64,000 bases of DNA, taken from assembly GCA_023150895.1 (NCBI GenBank), contig JAKLJY010000006.1, forward strand, positions 1-64,000. Reading direction: 5' to 3'. Positions 35,880 to 45,131 of the stretch are shown here, in pieces. The first letter of the stretch is position 1. Every line of letters starts with the position of its first letter. The translations under genes were made by a program, and so were the position numbers. This DNA is from Myxococcota bacterium (GTDB lineage Bacteria > Myxococcota_A > Bradymonadia > UBA7976 > UBA1532). The notes under the pieces were generated by a model, which was given only the letters and a program-made list of their open reading frames with translations, did no database searches and was not told where the DNA came from.

Positions 35880-38312
35880 GTGCGTTCATGTAGGTTCGTT
35901 TCTCGACGGTCTCGGGCCTGGCTCGTGTGGGGTCTCGTGACGTGGGTACTCGGCCTGCCGGCGCGCGCTTCCGCGTTCCCGGAGGCCGACTCTGCGCTGC
36001 CCGCCGTGCTCGAAGAGGTCGCAGGGAGGCCGCCCGAAGACGCGGCGAGCGCGTTGCGCCGCGCACTCGAGGGCGAGGGACACTCTGCCCGGCTCGCGGC
36101 GCTCCTGTCGGCCCGGCTCGGACTCTTCGAGCTCGACGCCGGCCGTTACCGGGAGGCGGCCTTGCGCTTCGGGGCGGCCGGCGGGTTGCCCATTGCGGAC
36201 TTCGTGGCGTTCCACCGCGCGGAGGCGCTCTTTCACAGCGGTGCCTATGACGACGCGCTCGGTGCGTACCGGCGCCTGATCGCGGAACATCCCCGATCCG
36301 ATTGGCGACACCGGGCACATTTTCGCATCGGAGACGCACTCGCCGGGGCGGGTCGGACGGCGGACGCCCTGACGGCGTGGACGACCGCCCTCGGGAAATA
36401 CCCGGAGTACCCGTCCCGGGCGCCCCTGCGGCTGGCCATGGCGCAGGCCGAGCAGGCGCGCGGCCGACTCGACCGGGCGGCGGCGCTCCTGCGTGAGATC
36501 CGGAAGCTCGATCCGGGCGATCCGGCCTCGAAGGCGGCGGCGGTGACGTTGGCGGCGCTCGAGGCGAAGGGCGTCGAGCCGCTTCACCCGACCCCCGCCG
36601 AGCGCCTCGCGCAGGCCCTCGATCTGAGGAAACGCAAGTACTACGCCGAGGCGATCGCCGCGCTGCGGGCGATGCTCGACGAAGACGACGTCCGAGGCGA
36701 ACTGCGGGCCGACGTCGAATGGAACATCGCCCGGGCGCTCTGGGAGTCGGAACAGTTCGAGGCTTCGGTCGCCGCCTTTCGGCACATCGTGGCGAACACC
36801 AAGGACACGGGCCGGCAACGCCGGGCGCTGAAGTGGATCGGCTATGGTCTGGAGCGTCTCGGGCACTACGACCAGGCCGCGCAGTCGCTGGCACAGAGCA
36901 GTGGTCGCCCGGAGAAGCCGCCGGTGGAGACCCTGGAAGACATCGCGTGGCTGTATTTCAACAACGGTCAGTATGCGAAGGCGGCGACCTATTTCGAGCG
37001 ACTGCCGGCGAGCACGGCGAACCTGCGGTGGATGCGGGCCTGGCTGGCGTTCCGGCGGGGCGACCTCAAGGCGGCCGACGCAGCCTTCGGGGCCCTTGCG
37101 CGCGGCAGCAAGAAGGCGAAGGACCGTTATCTCTACTGGCAGGGGCGCATCGCCGCCGCCGCAGGACAGAAGGCGCGGGCGCTCGCCCTGTTCCGGGAGG
37201 TCGCAGCCCTGTCCACCATCGGGTACTACGGCTATCAGGCCCGCGCGCGACTCGCGGAGGCGGGCGAGCTGACGCCGGAGCCGCCCCTGGAGGTGGCCGC
37301 CGTCGCCGAGCTCGACCCGGCTCCAGAGGAGCGAGAGCCCGCCCTACCAGTCCTGCAGGGGCTCGTTTCCCGCGCCGGAGCGCTCTTTCCGGCGGCCGCG
37401 GAGGCGCTCGATCTCGCGGCGATCGGCATGAATCACCTCGCGGCCTTGCGCCTCCGCCAGGTCAGCGACGAGGTCCGGGCGTTTCGCCAGACCGGGTTGC
37501 GGGGCAAGGCGCTCGCCCGCTGGCGATACGATCCGTTGCCCTATCTCGACAATCGGGCCCACGGGAAGACGGGCGAGTGGGGGCGCGCGTTCGATGCGCC
37601 GAACCGGCCGGCGGACCCCCGGCGGGGACCCGCGTTGAAAGGGCTGCTCGAGACGGACTTTCCAGACCGCCTCGCCCGGGCGTTCCGGGCCCTCGACGAC
37701 CCGCACTACGCCCGCCGGCACGCAAAGGGGGGTCGGCTCGGCATTCCGCCGGAGGCGCCCGCCAACCGCTCCGCGTGGGCACGCCGTTTTCCCATGGCAT
37801 TCGCCGACGTCCTCGGCCCGAAAGCCCGGAAATACGGGGTCGACCCGACGCTGCTCTGGGCGTTCATGACGGTCGAGAGCAGCTACAACCCGCTCGCGAT
37901 CTCGCGGGCGAACGCACGCGGACTGATGCAGGTGATGCCACAGACCGGCGGGCTGATCGCCGATCGAATGGCCCTGCGCGGCTTCGGGCACGCGCACCTC
38001 TTCGAGCCGGAGGTCGTCCTGGAGATGGCGGCCTGGTACGTCGACGCGCTCCTCGAGAAGTTCAATGGGCAGTCGCCGCTGGCGATCGCGGCCTACAACG
38101 CCGGCCCGCACCGCGTCGCGGCCTGGCTGCGTCGCAAAGGTGGCCTTCCCATGGACGAGTTCATCGAGGAGATTCCCTACGACGAAGCCCGCGAATACAC
38201 CAAGAAGGTCATCCGCCATTGGGGCCTGTATCGCCGGATCTATGCCGGTCGAGCCGGCCTCTCGCTCGGGCTGCCCGTCGACCCCGCGTTCAAGGACAAC
38301 ATCAACTTCTGA
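35880..38312 (+). CDS. Soluble lytic transglycosylase with N-terminal TPR-like superhelix
   Basis: An 810-residue periplasmic enzyme of the Slt70 type that cleaves peptidoglycan to 1,6-anhydro ends. The signal peptide (SRAWLVWGLVTWVLGLPARASA) is followed by about 560 residues of helical repeats (YDDALGAYRRLIAEHP; YYAEAIAALRAM). The catalytic SLT domain is C-terminal: Glu666 in VESSYNP, then GLMQVMPQTGG and AYNAGPHRVAAW. GTG 35880 gives the signal peptide; TTG 35847 is an alternative, and neither has a good ribosome-binding site. Convergent with gspN, 15 bases apart. Confidence 0.92.
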   Translation: MRSCRFVSRRSRAWLVWGLVTWVLGLPARASAFPEADSALPAVLEEVAGRPPEDAASALRRALEGEGHSARLAALLSARLGLFELDAGRYREAALRFGAAGGLPIADFVAFHRAEALFHSGAYDDALGAYRRLIAEHPRSDWRHRAHFRIGDALAGAGRTADALTAWTTALGKYPEYPSRAPLRLAMAQAEQARGRLDRAAALLREIRKLDPGDPASKAAAVTLAALEAKGVEPLHPTPAERLAQALDLRKRKYYAEAIAALRAMLDEDDVRGELRADVEWNIARALWESEQFEASVAAFRHIVANTKDTGRQRRALKWIGYGLERLGHYDQAAQSLAQSSGRPEKPPVETLEDIAWLYFNNGQYAKAATYFERLPASTANLRWMRAWLAFRRGDLKAADAAFGALARGSKKAKDRYLYWQGRIAAAAGQKARALALFREVAALSTIGYYGYQARARLAEAGELTPEPPLEVAAVAELDPAPEEREPALPVLQGLVSRAGALFPAAAEALDLAAIGMNHLAALRLRQVSDEVRAFRQTGLRGKALARWRYDPLPYLDNRAHGKTGEWGRAFDAPNRPADPRRGPALKGLLETDFPDRLARAFRALDDPHYARRHAKGGRLGIPPEAPANRSAWARRFPMAFADVLGPKARKYGVDPTLLWAFMTVESSYNPLAISRANARGLMQVMPQTGGLIADRMALRGFGHAHLFEPEVVLEMAAWYVDALLEKFNGQSPLAIAAYNAGPHRVAAWLRRKGGLPMDEFIEEIPYDEAREYTKKVIRHWGLYRRIYAGRAGLSLGLPVDPAFKDNINF

Positions 38313-38327
38313 GCGCGGCGTGCAGGG

Positions 38328-39926
38328 TCACTCTTCGGTCGTGCCCTCGGTTCCGGGCTCCGTCGGAGCCTCGGGGTTGTCGTTCGTCCCCCCGCTCGCG
38401 CCCTCGGGAGCCGCCTCGGTCGGGGCCTCCGGCTCGGGCGCGGCGGGGGCCGGCTCGGGCTCCTCGGCAACCGGCTCCGGGACCGCGATCTCGGGGACCG
38501 GCTCGGCAGCCGGGATCTCGGGGCTCGGCTCGGGCGCGGGTGCGGGCTCCGGGCTCGCCGCCACACTCGGGGCGTCTTTCGCGGAGCGGGAGGTCGTCGG
38601 CGTCGTTCCCGACGGCAATTTGCCGATGCCCGCCCCCGGGCTCGTCGCCGCCCCCGGCTTCGCAGCCGGTTTGGCGGGCTTGCGCTCCTTGCTCGAGGTC
38701 TTGCGGGCGTCCCCGGCGGTGGCCTTCGCGGTGGCTTTGTACGGGCTGTCCTTGCGGGGGGTCACCTTCGGATCGGCCATCGTTCCGTTGATGAGGAGGC
38801 CGATGAAGCCCTCGGAGGTCGCGGACTTGAGCTTCGGCAGGCTGGTCACGAGGACCTTGATGTCTTTGTGTGCCTCCATGAACTCGTCCGTCAGCCGGAA
38901 GCGCAGGTGGGCCCGCGGGCCCATCTTCGCCCATGCGTCCTTCAACTCGATGTAGCCGGTCAGCTCGCCTTCGATGTCCTTCCCCGAGATGTCGAAGTGG
39001 TCGATCGTGGCCTTCTTCTTCTCGAGGACGAACTTGCCGTCGATCCCGGCGATGCGCGTCAGGGGAACGTCGACCGAGTCGAATCCACCGGACTTGAGGG
39101 CGAGCTTGCCCGGACCGACGGCCGCGTCGGCGACCTTGAGCGCGACGTGACCCGTCGCACTCGGCAGGCGGGGTTTGCCCTCGCCGGAGGTGGGCACCTC
39201 GACGTCGACTTCGCCGGCGAGCGTGCCGGCGAGCGGGAGGTCCACCTTGCGGCGCAGGAAGGTGAACTGCCGAAGATCGAGCGCATCCCATTTGCCCGTC
39301 AGGCGATAGGCGTCGCCGTCGTGATCGAGCGCTGCCTCGAGGGTACCGCCCGCGAGAGAGGCCTCGATGGCACCTGCGCGGGCGCCCCGGAGCAGCGCGA
39401 GGAGGCCGACTTTCGCCTTGACGCTCTCGATGGTGACCGGCATGGGACCCGCCGGGACGGAGGGCGGCGCGCCGGCGGCGTCGGCCTTGCGCTTTTCGGC
39501 GCCGTCCGGGTCGCGCTCATCGTCGACGTCGCCGGCGATGGGTTCGCCCTCCGGCTTGCCCGGCGCCCCGCCCGCGCCGCCCTTGGCGTCGCTGCCCGCC
39601 GCGGCGGGTCCGGCAGGCGGTTTCCCGGCATGGGCGGCGTCCCAGGCCTTGCGCGCCTCCCGGGCGGACTCCAGGGCGGCCTGCTCTTCGGCGCTCGGTC
39701 GAAACCGGAGCGTCACGCCCTCGGCGTGCAACCCGCTCAGCCCCCAGGTCGACAGGTCGGTGATCTCCAGATCGGCGCCGTACTCGTCGGCGGCTTTGCG
39801 GACCAGGTAGGCGCGCACCGTGTCGAGGGGCAGCGTCGCATAGAGAAAGAGCACGAGCGCGAAGACGAAGAAGGCCGAATAGCCCGCCATGACGAGCAGG
39901 CGGCGGCCGAGCGACGGGCCCTTCAT
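38328..39926 (-). CDS. gspN: Type II secretion protein GspN
   Basis: A 532-residue last gene of the gsp operon. One N-terminal membrane helix (SAFFVFALVLFLYATLPLD) leads into a periplasmic AsmA/LPS-transport-like beta region typical of the deltaproteobacterial GspN form (LEITDLSTWGLSGLHAEGVTL at the start, LPLAGTLAGEVDVEVP in the middle). A 70-residue charged Gly/Pro/Ala loop is inserted near residue 90-160, and the last 130 residues are a Pro/Glu/Ala-rich tail. Both are low complexity. ATG overlaps the gspM stop. Confidence 0.85.
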   Translation of the reverse strand: MKGPSLGRRLLVMAGYSAFFVFALVLFLYATLPLDTVRAYLVRKAADEYGADLEITDLSTWGLSGLHAEGVTLRFRPSAEEQAALESAREARKAWDAAHAGKPPAGPAAAGSDAKGGAGGAPGKPEGEPIAGDVDDERDPDGAEKRKADAAGAPPSVPAGPMPVTIESVKAKVGLLALLRGARAGAIEASLAGGTLEAALDHDGDAYRLTGKWDALDLRQFTFLRRKVDLPLAGTLAGEVDVEVPTSGEGKPRLPSATGHVALKVADAAVGPGKLALKSGGFDSVDVPLTRIAGIDGKFVLEKKKATIDHFDISGKDIEGELTGYIELKDAWAKMGPRAHLRFRLTDEFMEAHKDIKVLVTSLPKLKSATSEGFIGLLINGTMADPKVTPRKDSPYKATAKATAGDARKTSSKERKPAKPAAKPGAATSPGAGIGKLPSGTTPTTSRSAKDAPSVAASPEPAPAPEPSPEIPAAEPVPEIAVPEPVAEEPEPAPAAPEPEAPTEAAPEGASGGTNDNPEAPTEPGTEGTTEE

Positions 39927-40555
39927 TCGGCCTCCTCCATGCGATAGGTGGCCACGGTCATGCGGACCTCGCGAAGCTTCGTCCGGTCGGCCTGCTGCGT
40001 CTGGATGTTGAGGCGGGTCACCTTGACCGGTTCGTTTCGTGTCTCCATCGCCGCCATGAAACGGGCGAGCTGATCGAGCGTGAGGTTGTGGATGGTGACG
40101 GTCTGGCTCTCCTCCACGAGGTCCTTGACCTTCGGGCCGCCGCCCTCTTTCTCGCTGCCGGCTGCGTTGCTCTTCTTCTTGCTGCGGCGCGCGTTCTCGG
40201 TCAGCACCCGGCGTGCTTCCTTGAACTCCTCGATCTGAATCCCCTGTGCGCCGGCCTGGTCCTCCATGAGTTTGACCAGTTTGACCTCGTTCTTTTCCAG
40301 ACGCTTGCGATCGGCATCCAACCGACTTTTCTCGCGCATGAACGTGTCCTTGCGGGCCATGACCTGCGAGAGCGTGCTCTGGATGGCGGCGTTCTTCTGC
40401 TCGAGCTCGGAGATCTGGTTGCCCAGCACCATCCACATCAGAACCACGATGGTGATGAACACACCGGCGACGAGCCCGCCCACGAGCGCCTTCTCTCGGT
40501 TCGAGAGCTGCTCGAAGGACTGCATCATGTTGGCGAATCGGCTTTGTTCGGACAC
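39923..40555 (-). CDS. gspM: Type II secretion assembly protein GspM
   Basis: A 210-residue protein with a short cytoplasmic start, one helix (ALVGGLVAGVFITIVVLMWMV), a coiled coil (DADRKRLEKNEVKLVKLM) and a ferredoxin-like periplasmic end (VTIHNLTLDQLARFMAAME). This is the GspM plan; it dimerises with GspL at the inner membrane. GTG start with GAGGG upstream. A 28-base gap separates it from gspL. Confidence 0.88.
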   Translation of the reverse strand: MSEQSRFANMMQSFEQLSNREKALVGGLVAGVFITIVVLMWMVLGNQISELEQKNAAIQSTLSQVMARKDTFMREKSRLDADRKRLEKNEVKLVKLMEDQAGAQGIQIEEFKEARRVLTENARRSKKKSNAAGSEKEGGGPKVKDLVEESQTVTIHNLTLDQLARFMAAMETRNEPVKVTRLNIQTQQADRTKLREVRMTVATYRMEEAE

Positions 40556-40583
40556 GGTCTAATCCCTCTCGGCCTCGGTCGAA

Positions 40584-42203
40584 TCAGGTGCAACCGGAGG
40601 TCGCGGTCAGGCGGAACTTCGTCTTGTCTTCCATGGTCTTCTCGACCTTTTCCTTCGACACCTTGTCCTTGAAGCACTTATGGCCCTCGAGGACCTCGAC
40701 GAGGCGTTCGACCTCGCCGCCGGAGGTGGTGCGACCCTTCATCTCGAGCTTCTTCCGGTCGAGGTCCATCTCGAACTGGTCGAGGTCGACGACCAGATCG
40801 GGTTGAACGGACTTCGAGACCTCGGCCAGGACCTGAAACGCGCTGACCTGCGGGACGAGCTTGGCGGGGTTGTCGCCGGCCGCGAGCATGATGTTCCAGA
40901 GGCGATCGACGTCGTCGGACTCCTCGCCGAGGATGGGGACGCTCAATGCCTTGACCTGCGCGACGAGGGCCGCATTCTCCGCTTCGAGGACGCGCTTCTT
41001 CGTCACGGCCACCATGCCCCCGAGCAGGACGAGGAGGACGGCCGCGGCGGCGAGCGTCAGCAGGCGACCGCGGAGGTAGCTGAAGTCGCCGGTGTAGGCG
41101 TAGTCGCCCTTGCGGTAGTTGATTTCGGTGCGCCGAGCCCGGTCGAACGCGCGCAACGCCATCCCGAGGGCCTTGCCCGCGTAGGGGCGCAGGCGGTCTC
41201 CGCCCTCGGTCAGGCGGTTGTACGGGACACTGAGCGGGTCGAGCAGGACGACTTCGACACCGAGCAGCGCCTGCAGGTACTCCGGGAGGCCGCGGAGCAG
41301 GCTCGTCCCGCCCGTGAGGAAGAGACGGTCGACGGCTGCCCCCGTGGCATCGGCATGCGCGACGAGCGTCCGCTTGACCTCGCGCGCGATGGGCTGGAGC
41401 GCCGCATGGCAGGCCTGCACGATGAGGTCTCGGCGCGTCGTCTGGCCCGTGTCGACGACGAAGTCCGGGCGCGTGGCATCACTGCCCGGGAGCGCGACGA
41501 ATCCCTCCGCGTGCTTGCCGCGCTCGGCCTGCTCGAGGCTGACCTGAAACGCCTGCGCGAGCCATTTGCTGACGTCGAGACCGCCGCCCCGAATGGCCCG
41601 GACGGTGGTCGTCCGGCCACCATCGAGGACGGCGAGCTCCGTGTGCACGTGTCCGATGTCGAGCACGGCGACCGGTGCCTGCGCGTCGAGGCCGATGGCC
41701 GAGTCGATCAACGGGTCGAACGCCAGCGCGCCAATCCCGATGACCTTGGGGTCGACCCCCTCGGCCTGGAGCGCCTCGAGCAATTCCTCGAAGAGCGCAC
41801 GCTTCGTGTAGGCGACGACGAGTGTGACGCTGCCGTCCGGCCGCTGCCGCACGATCTGGTAGTCGTAGACGAGCGTGTCGAGGTCGACGGGCAACAGCTC
41901 CTCGAGCTGGAACGGCAGCGCCTGCTCGATCTTCTTCGGCTGCCCGAACGGCAAATCGACCGTGAGCGTCGAGACGTTCTCCGGCGGCATCGCGCACCAG
42001 ATGGGCTCCTGGAGGAGGCCCCGACGCTCGAGGAGGCGGCGAGCGGCCTGGGCGACCTCGGCCATCGTCGGCTTGGCGCCCTGCTCCGACTCGACGCCCT
42101 CGGCCGCAAAACCGACGAGCTCGTAGTTGCGAAACGTCGTCACGAGTTCGCAGACTTTGACCGTATGCGTGCCGAGGTCGAGACCGACGACCTTGGTGCT
42201 CAT
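40584..42203 (-). CDS. gspL: Type II secretion assembly ATPase partner GspL
   Basis: A 539-residue protein. Residues about 1-370 form an actin-like fold related to PilM (KVVGLDLGTHTVKVCEL; VAVLDIGHVHTELAVLDGG; LFLTGGTSLLRGLPEYL). A single helix near 395-415 (LLTLAAAAVLLVLLGGMVAV) is followed by a periplasmic domain. It links GspE to GspM. GGGAGG lies just upstream; of the tandem ATGs at 42206 and 42203 the second has better spacing, leaving a one-base overlap with the gspK stop. Confidence 0.93.
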   Translation of the reverse strand: MSTKVVGLDLGTHTVKVCELVTTFRNYELVGFAAEGVESEQGAKPTMAEVAQAARRLLERRGLLQEPIWCAMPPENVSTLTVDLPFGQPKKIEQALPFQLEELLPVDLDTLVYDYQIVRQRPDGSVTLVVAYTKRALFEELLEALQAEGVDPKVIGIGALAFDPLIDSAIGLDAQAPVAVLDIGHVHTELAVLDGGRTTTVRAIRGGGLDVSKWLAQAFQVSLEQAERGKHAEGFVALPGSDATRPDFVVDTGQTTRRDLIVQACHAALQPIAREVKRTLVAHADATGAAVDRLFLTGGTSLLRGLPEYLQALLGVEVVLLDPLSVPYNRLTEGGDRLRPYAGKALGMALRAFDRARRTEINYRKGDYAYTGDFSYLRGRLLTLAAAAVLLVLLGGMVAVTKKRVLEAENAALVAQVKALSVPILGEESDDVDRLWNIMLAAGDNPAKLVPQVSAFQVLAEVSKSVQPDLVVDLDQFEMDLDRKKLEMKGRTTSGGEVERLVEVLEGHKCFKDKVSKEKVEKTMEDKTKFRLTATSGCT

Positions 42204-43630
42204 CATTCCTCCCGGTAGTACAGCGTGCGCACCTTGCCGGTATCCCGCTTGAGGATGGCCGTGACGCGCCGCGTGATGTTGCCCACTGTCGCCTGGGCCT
42301 GCAAACGATAGAGCTGCGACTTGGTGTCGAGCATGGGCTTGAGCTGCTGGGCGTTGGCGAAGAAGCCCTGCAACGATCGGTACTGCGTCTCGTTGATGCC
42401 GTAGACCGCGAGCATGATGTTCGCATCCGCGTTGGGCGAGAGCTCCATCAGGTACTTCAGCGGGTCCTTGACGACGTCGATGAACTTGTTGGGGTTGCGG
42501 AACGGGGGGGCGACGAGGGACTCGGGGTGCAGGAGCGGGTGCCGCAGGACCTCGCGCGCTTGCACGACCATCCGGGCCCAGATGTCGAAGAGGGCGTCCA
42601 TCGGATCGCGGTTCTCGAAGCCCTGCGGCGCGATGCCGAGGTCCTGCTTCTGACCGCAGGTGGCGCCCTCGACGGCCGTGCCGAGCGGAGAAACGGACCG
42701 CAGGAGCTTGGCAATCAGGCTCTCGCTGGCCTGGTTGACGTCGATCTTGCCGGAGCCCGCGGCGCCGAAGACCGACACGTTGCGCACGAGCACGTCGTAG
42801 AGCTGGTCGTTGACCCCGGGGATGAGACGCAGCTCCTCGATGCTGTCGAACCCCATGTCCTTGACCTTGTAGTCGGCCCCGTGGCTCTTCCAGTAAGCGT
42901 CTTCGTTCTCGCCGATGCCGTATTCGAACTGCCAGGTCGTCGTCAGGGCGATCTTGTTGTCGTCGGGGTCCACCCAGTCGACGAGGTTGGTGATGATGTC
43001 CTCGCGCGTGTAGCGGTGACCGTCGTCGTGCTCCTTCTCGAAGACGTCGTTCAGGGCGCCGTCGCAGAGGAGATTGCGCAGCAGGTTGGCCGTCATCGTG
43101 CGGCTCGGGCAGGTGGCCTGTCCGGGCTGTTGCGCCACGCTCGTGTCGCCGGCGACGACGGCGGCGGCCAGGCTCGGGCAGCGCAGGCCGGCCAGGCCGA
43201 TGGCCGAGCCCTCCGAGACGAGCTTGATCTCTTCGATTTCGCCCTTCTCGATGCCGATGCCCTGCACGCCCGGCAGCTCCATCGAGAGGCCGACGCCGGG
43301 CACGTCGACCCGACCGCGCGCGAAGATACCAAGCACGATGTTGCAGACGCGCTCCATGTCGAGCTTGGCGGTGAACGCGCCGGCGGGGCCCCAGATCTCC
43401 TTGTCGAGGCATGCGCGGGTCATCACGAGGGCGGTGTCCGCCAGCGCGGTGGCGCGGGCCTCGTCGCGCAGATTCAGCCCCTGATCGAGGTGGGTGCGCG
43501 CGGCGTTGGCGAATTCGACGACGATGATCGCCAGGATGGCGATCGAGGTGATCACCATGAGCAGCGCGACGCCCGCCGGGTTCGAACGACCGGCGCGGCG
43601 CGGGCGGGGGGGAGGGGCGACGGCCTTCAC
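42203..43630 (-). CDS. gspK: Type II secretion minor pseudopilin GspK
   Basis: A 475-residue pseudopilin thought to cap the pseudopilus tip with GspI and GspJ. Prepilin peptidase should cut after Gly20 (NPAG/VALLMV). Residue +5 is Met rather than Glu, as expected for GspK, the one pseudopilin that lacks it. Helix-hairpin-helix-like segments (IEELRLIPGVND; KIDVNQASESLIAKLL) are the usual GspK insert. Longer than E. coli-type GspK (about 330). GTG overlaps the gspJ stop (GTGA). Confidence 0.93.
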   Translation of the reverse strand: MKAVAPPPRPRRAGRSNPAGVALLMVITSIAILAIIVVEFANAARTHLDQGLNLRDEARATALADTALVMTRACLDKEIWGPAGAFTAKLDMERVCNIVLGIFARGRVDVPGVGLSMELPGVQGIGIEKGEIEEIKLVSEGSAIGLAGLRCPSLAAAVVAGDTSVAQQPGQATCPSRTMTANLLRNLLCDGALNDVFEKEHDDGHRYTREDIITNLVDWVDPDDNKIALTTTWQFEYGIGENEDAYWKSHGADYKVKDMGFDSIEELRLIPGVNDQLYDVLVRNVSVFGAAGSGKIDVNQASESLIAKLLRSVSPLGTAVEGATCGQKQDLGIAPQGFENRDPMDALFDIWARMVVQAREVLRHPLLHPESLVAPPFRNPNKFIDVVKDPLKYLMELSPNADANIMLAVYGINETQYRSLQGFFANAQQLKPMLDTKSQLYRLQAQATVGNITRRVTAILKRDTGKVRTLYYREE

Positions 43631-44367
43631 AGCTTTTCCACGAGGTTCTGGATCGCCTGCTTCTTGGCGTCGTTGAGGGCGTCCTCGGCGGAGATGGGCT
43701 TGCGCAGCTTCGGCGCGGCCTGCGAGACGAACCGCAGCTCCGGACGATCCTCCCCCATGTCGAGCACGAGGGTGATGCGGACGCGGGCGGGCAGGAGGTC
43801 CTTCTCGTCGTTCTGCGAGTCCCAGGTGCGCTTCCAGGCGTCCTCGGCGATCTCCTTCTTCTCGTCCCAGTACTCGAACGTCAGCTCCTTGACGCCGTCG
43901 ATCATCGGCCACGTCGCCCCGCCGCGCTCGGGCTTGCTGTCGATGCGGCTGCTTTCGCGCCGGTAGAGCGTCTTGCCCTTGTACTTGTCGTCGCGGTCCC
44001 CGGACTTGAGGAAGTAGTGGAACTCGGCCTGGTCGGACTCTCGCGACTCGGCGCGCATCCGCAGGTGCGCCGTCGAGGCGAAGTGGAGCTCCTCGTCGTC
44101 GCCCTTGAAGACCGTCACGAAGTTCGGGTCTTCCTCGAGCTCGCCCTCGACGGGCATGCCGTGCAGGAACGCCATGCGGATCTCCCGCGTGATGCGCTCC
44201 ATGACCTGCCGGCCCTCGTGGTACCGGTCGTTGATGTCCGAGACGCGCGCTTTGGTCTCGTAGGTCAGTGCCATGCTGCGATACAGCACGGCCGCGACCG
44301 TCACCAGGATCGCGATGGCGATCATGACTTCGAGCAGCGTGAAGCCTCTGGCGGGCGTGCGCTTCAA
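43627..44367 (-). CDS. gspJ: Type II secretion minor pseudopilin GspJ
   Basis: A 246-residue pseudopilin. Cleavage after Gly8 in ARG/FTLLEVMIAIAIL with Glu at +5. The body (DINDRYHEGRQVMERITREI) fits GspJ. TTG start overlaps the gspI stop (TTGA) and is supported by GGGAGG seven bases upstream. The C-terminus carries a 35-residue helical extension (PKLRKPISAEDALNDAKKQ). Confidence 0.93.
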   Translation of the reverse strand: MKRTPARGFTLLEVMIAIAILVTVAAVLYRSMALTYETKARVSDINDRYHEGRQVMERITREIRMAFLHGMPVEGELEEDPNFVTVFKGDDEELHFASTAHLRMRAESRESDQAEFHYFLKSGDRDDKYKGKTLYRRESSRIDSKPERGGATWPMIDGVKELTFEYWDEKKEIAEDAWKRTWDSQNDEKDLLPARVRITLVLDMGEDRPELRFVSQAAPKLRKPISAEDALNDAKKQAIQNLVEKL

Positions 44368-45131
44368 CCGCCGCCTCCCTCGGACTTGCCGCCGCCGGAC
44401 GTGCCCGGGCCGGAGGTGCCCTGGCCGGGCTGCCCGAAGGCATCGAGCGCCTTGCCCTCGATGGCCTCCTTGAGCATGTCCTCCTCGGTGACCTCCTGCG
44501 CGGCGTCGGTCCGGTCCTCACCGAGCGACGTCACGAATCGCTCGATGACGAGGGTGCGGTCGGCGATGGCGTCCTTCCAGGTGACCTCCACGCGGACCTT
44601 GCGGACCTTGTCCTCGAGCTGCTCGATGAGCATCGGCAGCGCGCCGGCGACCATCTCGATGTTGCCGGAGAGGGCGTCGAGGGGATTGTTCCCTTCGGGG
44701 TCCATGGGGTCGGCGCCGAGCGCGCCGGCGCCCGTCGCGCCTTCGCCGTCGGCGCTCGGGGGCGTGAACCCCGCGAGCCCGGCCTTGATCTGCTCGACGA
44801 TCTGCTCGCCGGCGCCCTCGGCCATCTCCATCTTGTAGGCGCAGGCCTTCCACGTGAAGGCACGCATGTCCTCGGCGTGGAAGTCACCTTCTTCGCAGTC
44901 GTCGAGCTGGTCCATGCCGTCTTTCAACAGCTTGTACTCGATGTCGAGCATCTTGCCCTGCAAGAGCAGCGTGGCCTGGCTCAGCCGGTTGCTGTAGTCC
45001 GACATCTGGATCGCGATGCCCTCGTGTCCCATCAGCGCGGTCATGGCGACGATGAGAATCGACATGGCGATGGCCACCTCGAGGAGGCTGAAGCCCCGGG
45101 GGGCGAACCGGCGGCGTCGGGCGGCGTTCAT
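44364..45131 (-). CDS. gspI: Type II secretion minor pseudopilin GspI
   Basis: A 255-residue pseudopilin, cleavage after Gly13 in PRG/FSLLEVAIAMSIL with Glu at +5. GspI is usually about 125 residues; here the globular domain has a large acidic Gly/Ala/Pro insert (about 100-170) and a Gly/Ser-rich end. Overlaps gspH and gspJ by four bases each. Confidence 0.88.
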   Translation of the reverse strand: MNAARRRRFAPRGFSLLEVAIAMSILIVAMTALMGHEGIAIQMSDYSNRLSQATLLLQGKMLDIEYKLLKDGMDQLDDCEEGDFHAEDMRAFTWKACAYKMEMAEGAGEQIVEQIKAGLAGFTPPSADGEGATGAGALGADPMDPEGNNPLDALSGNIEMVAGALPMLIEQLEDKVRKVRVEVTWKDAIADRTLVIERFVTSLGEDRTDAAQEVTEEDMLKEAIEGKALDAFGQPGQGTSGPGTSGGGKSEGGGG

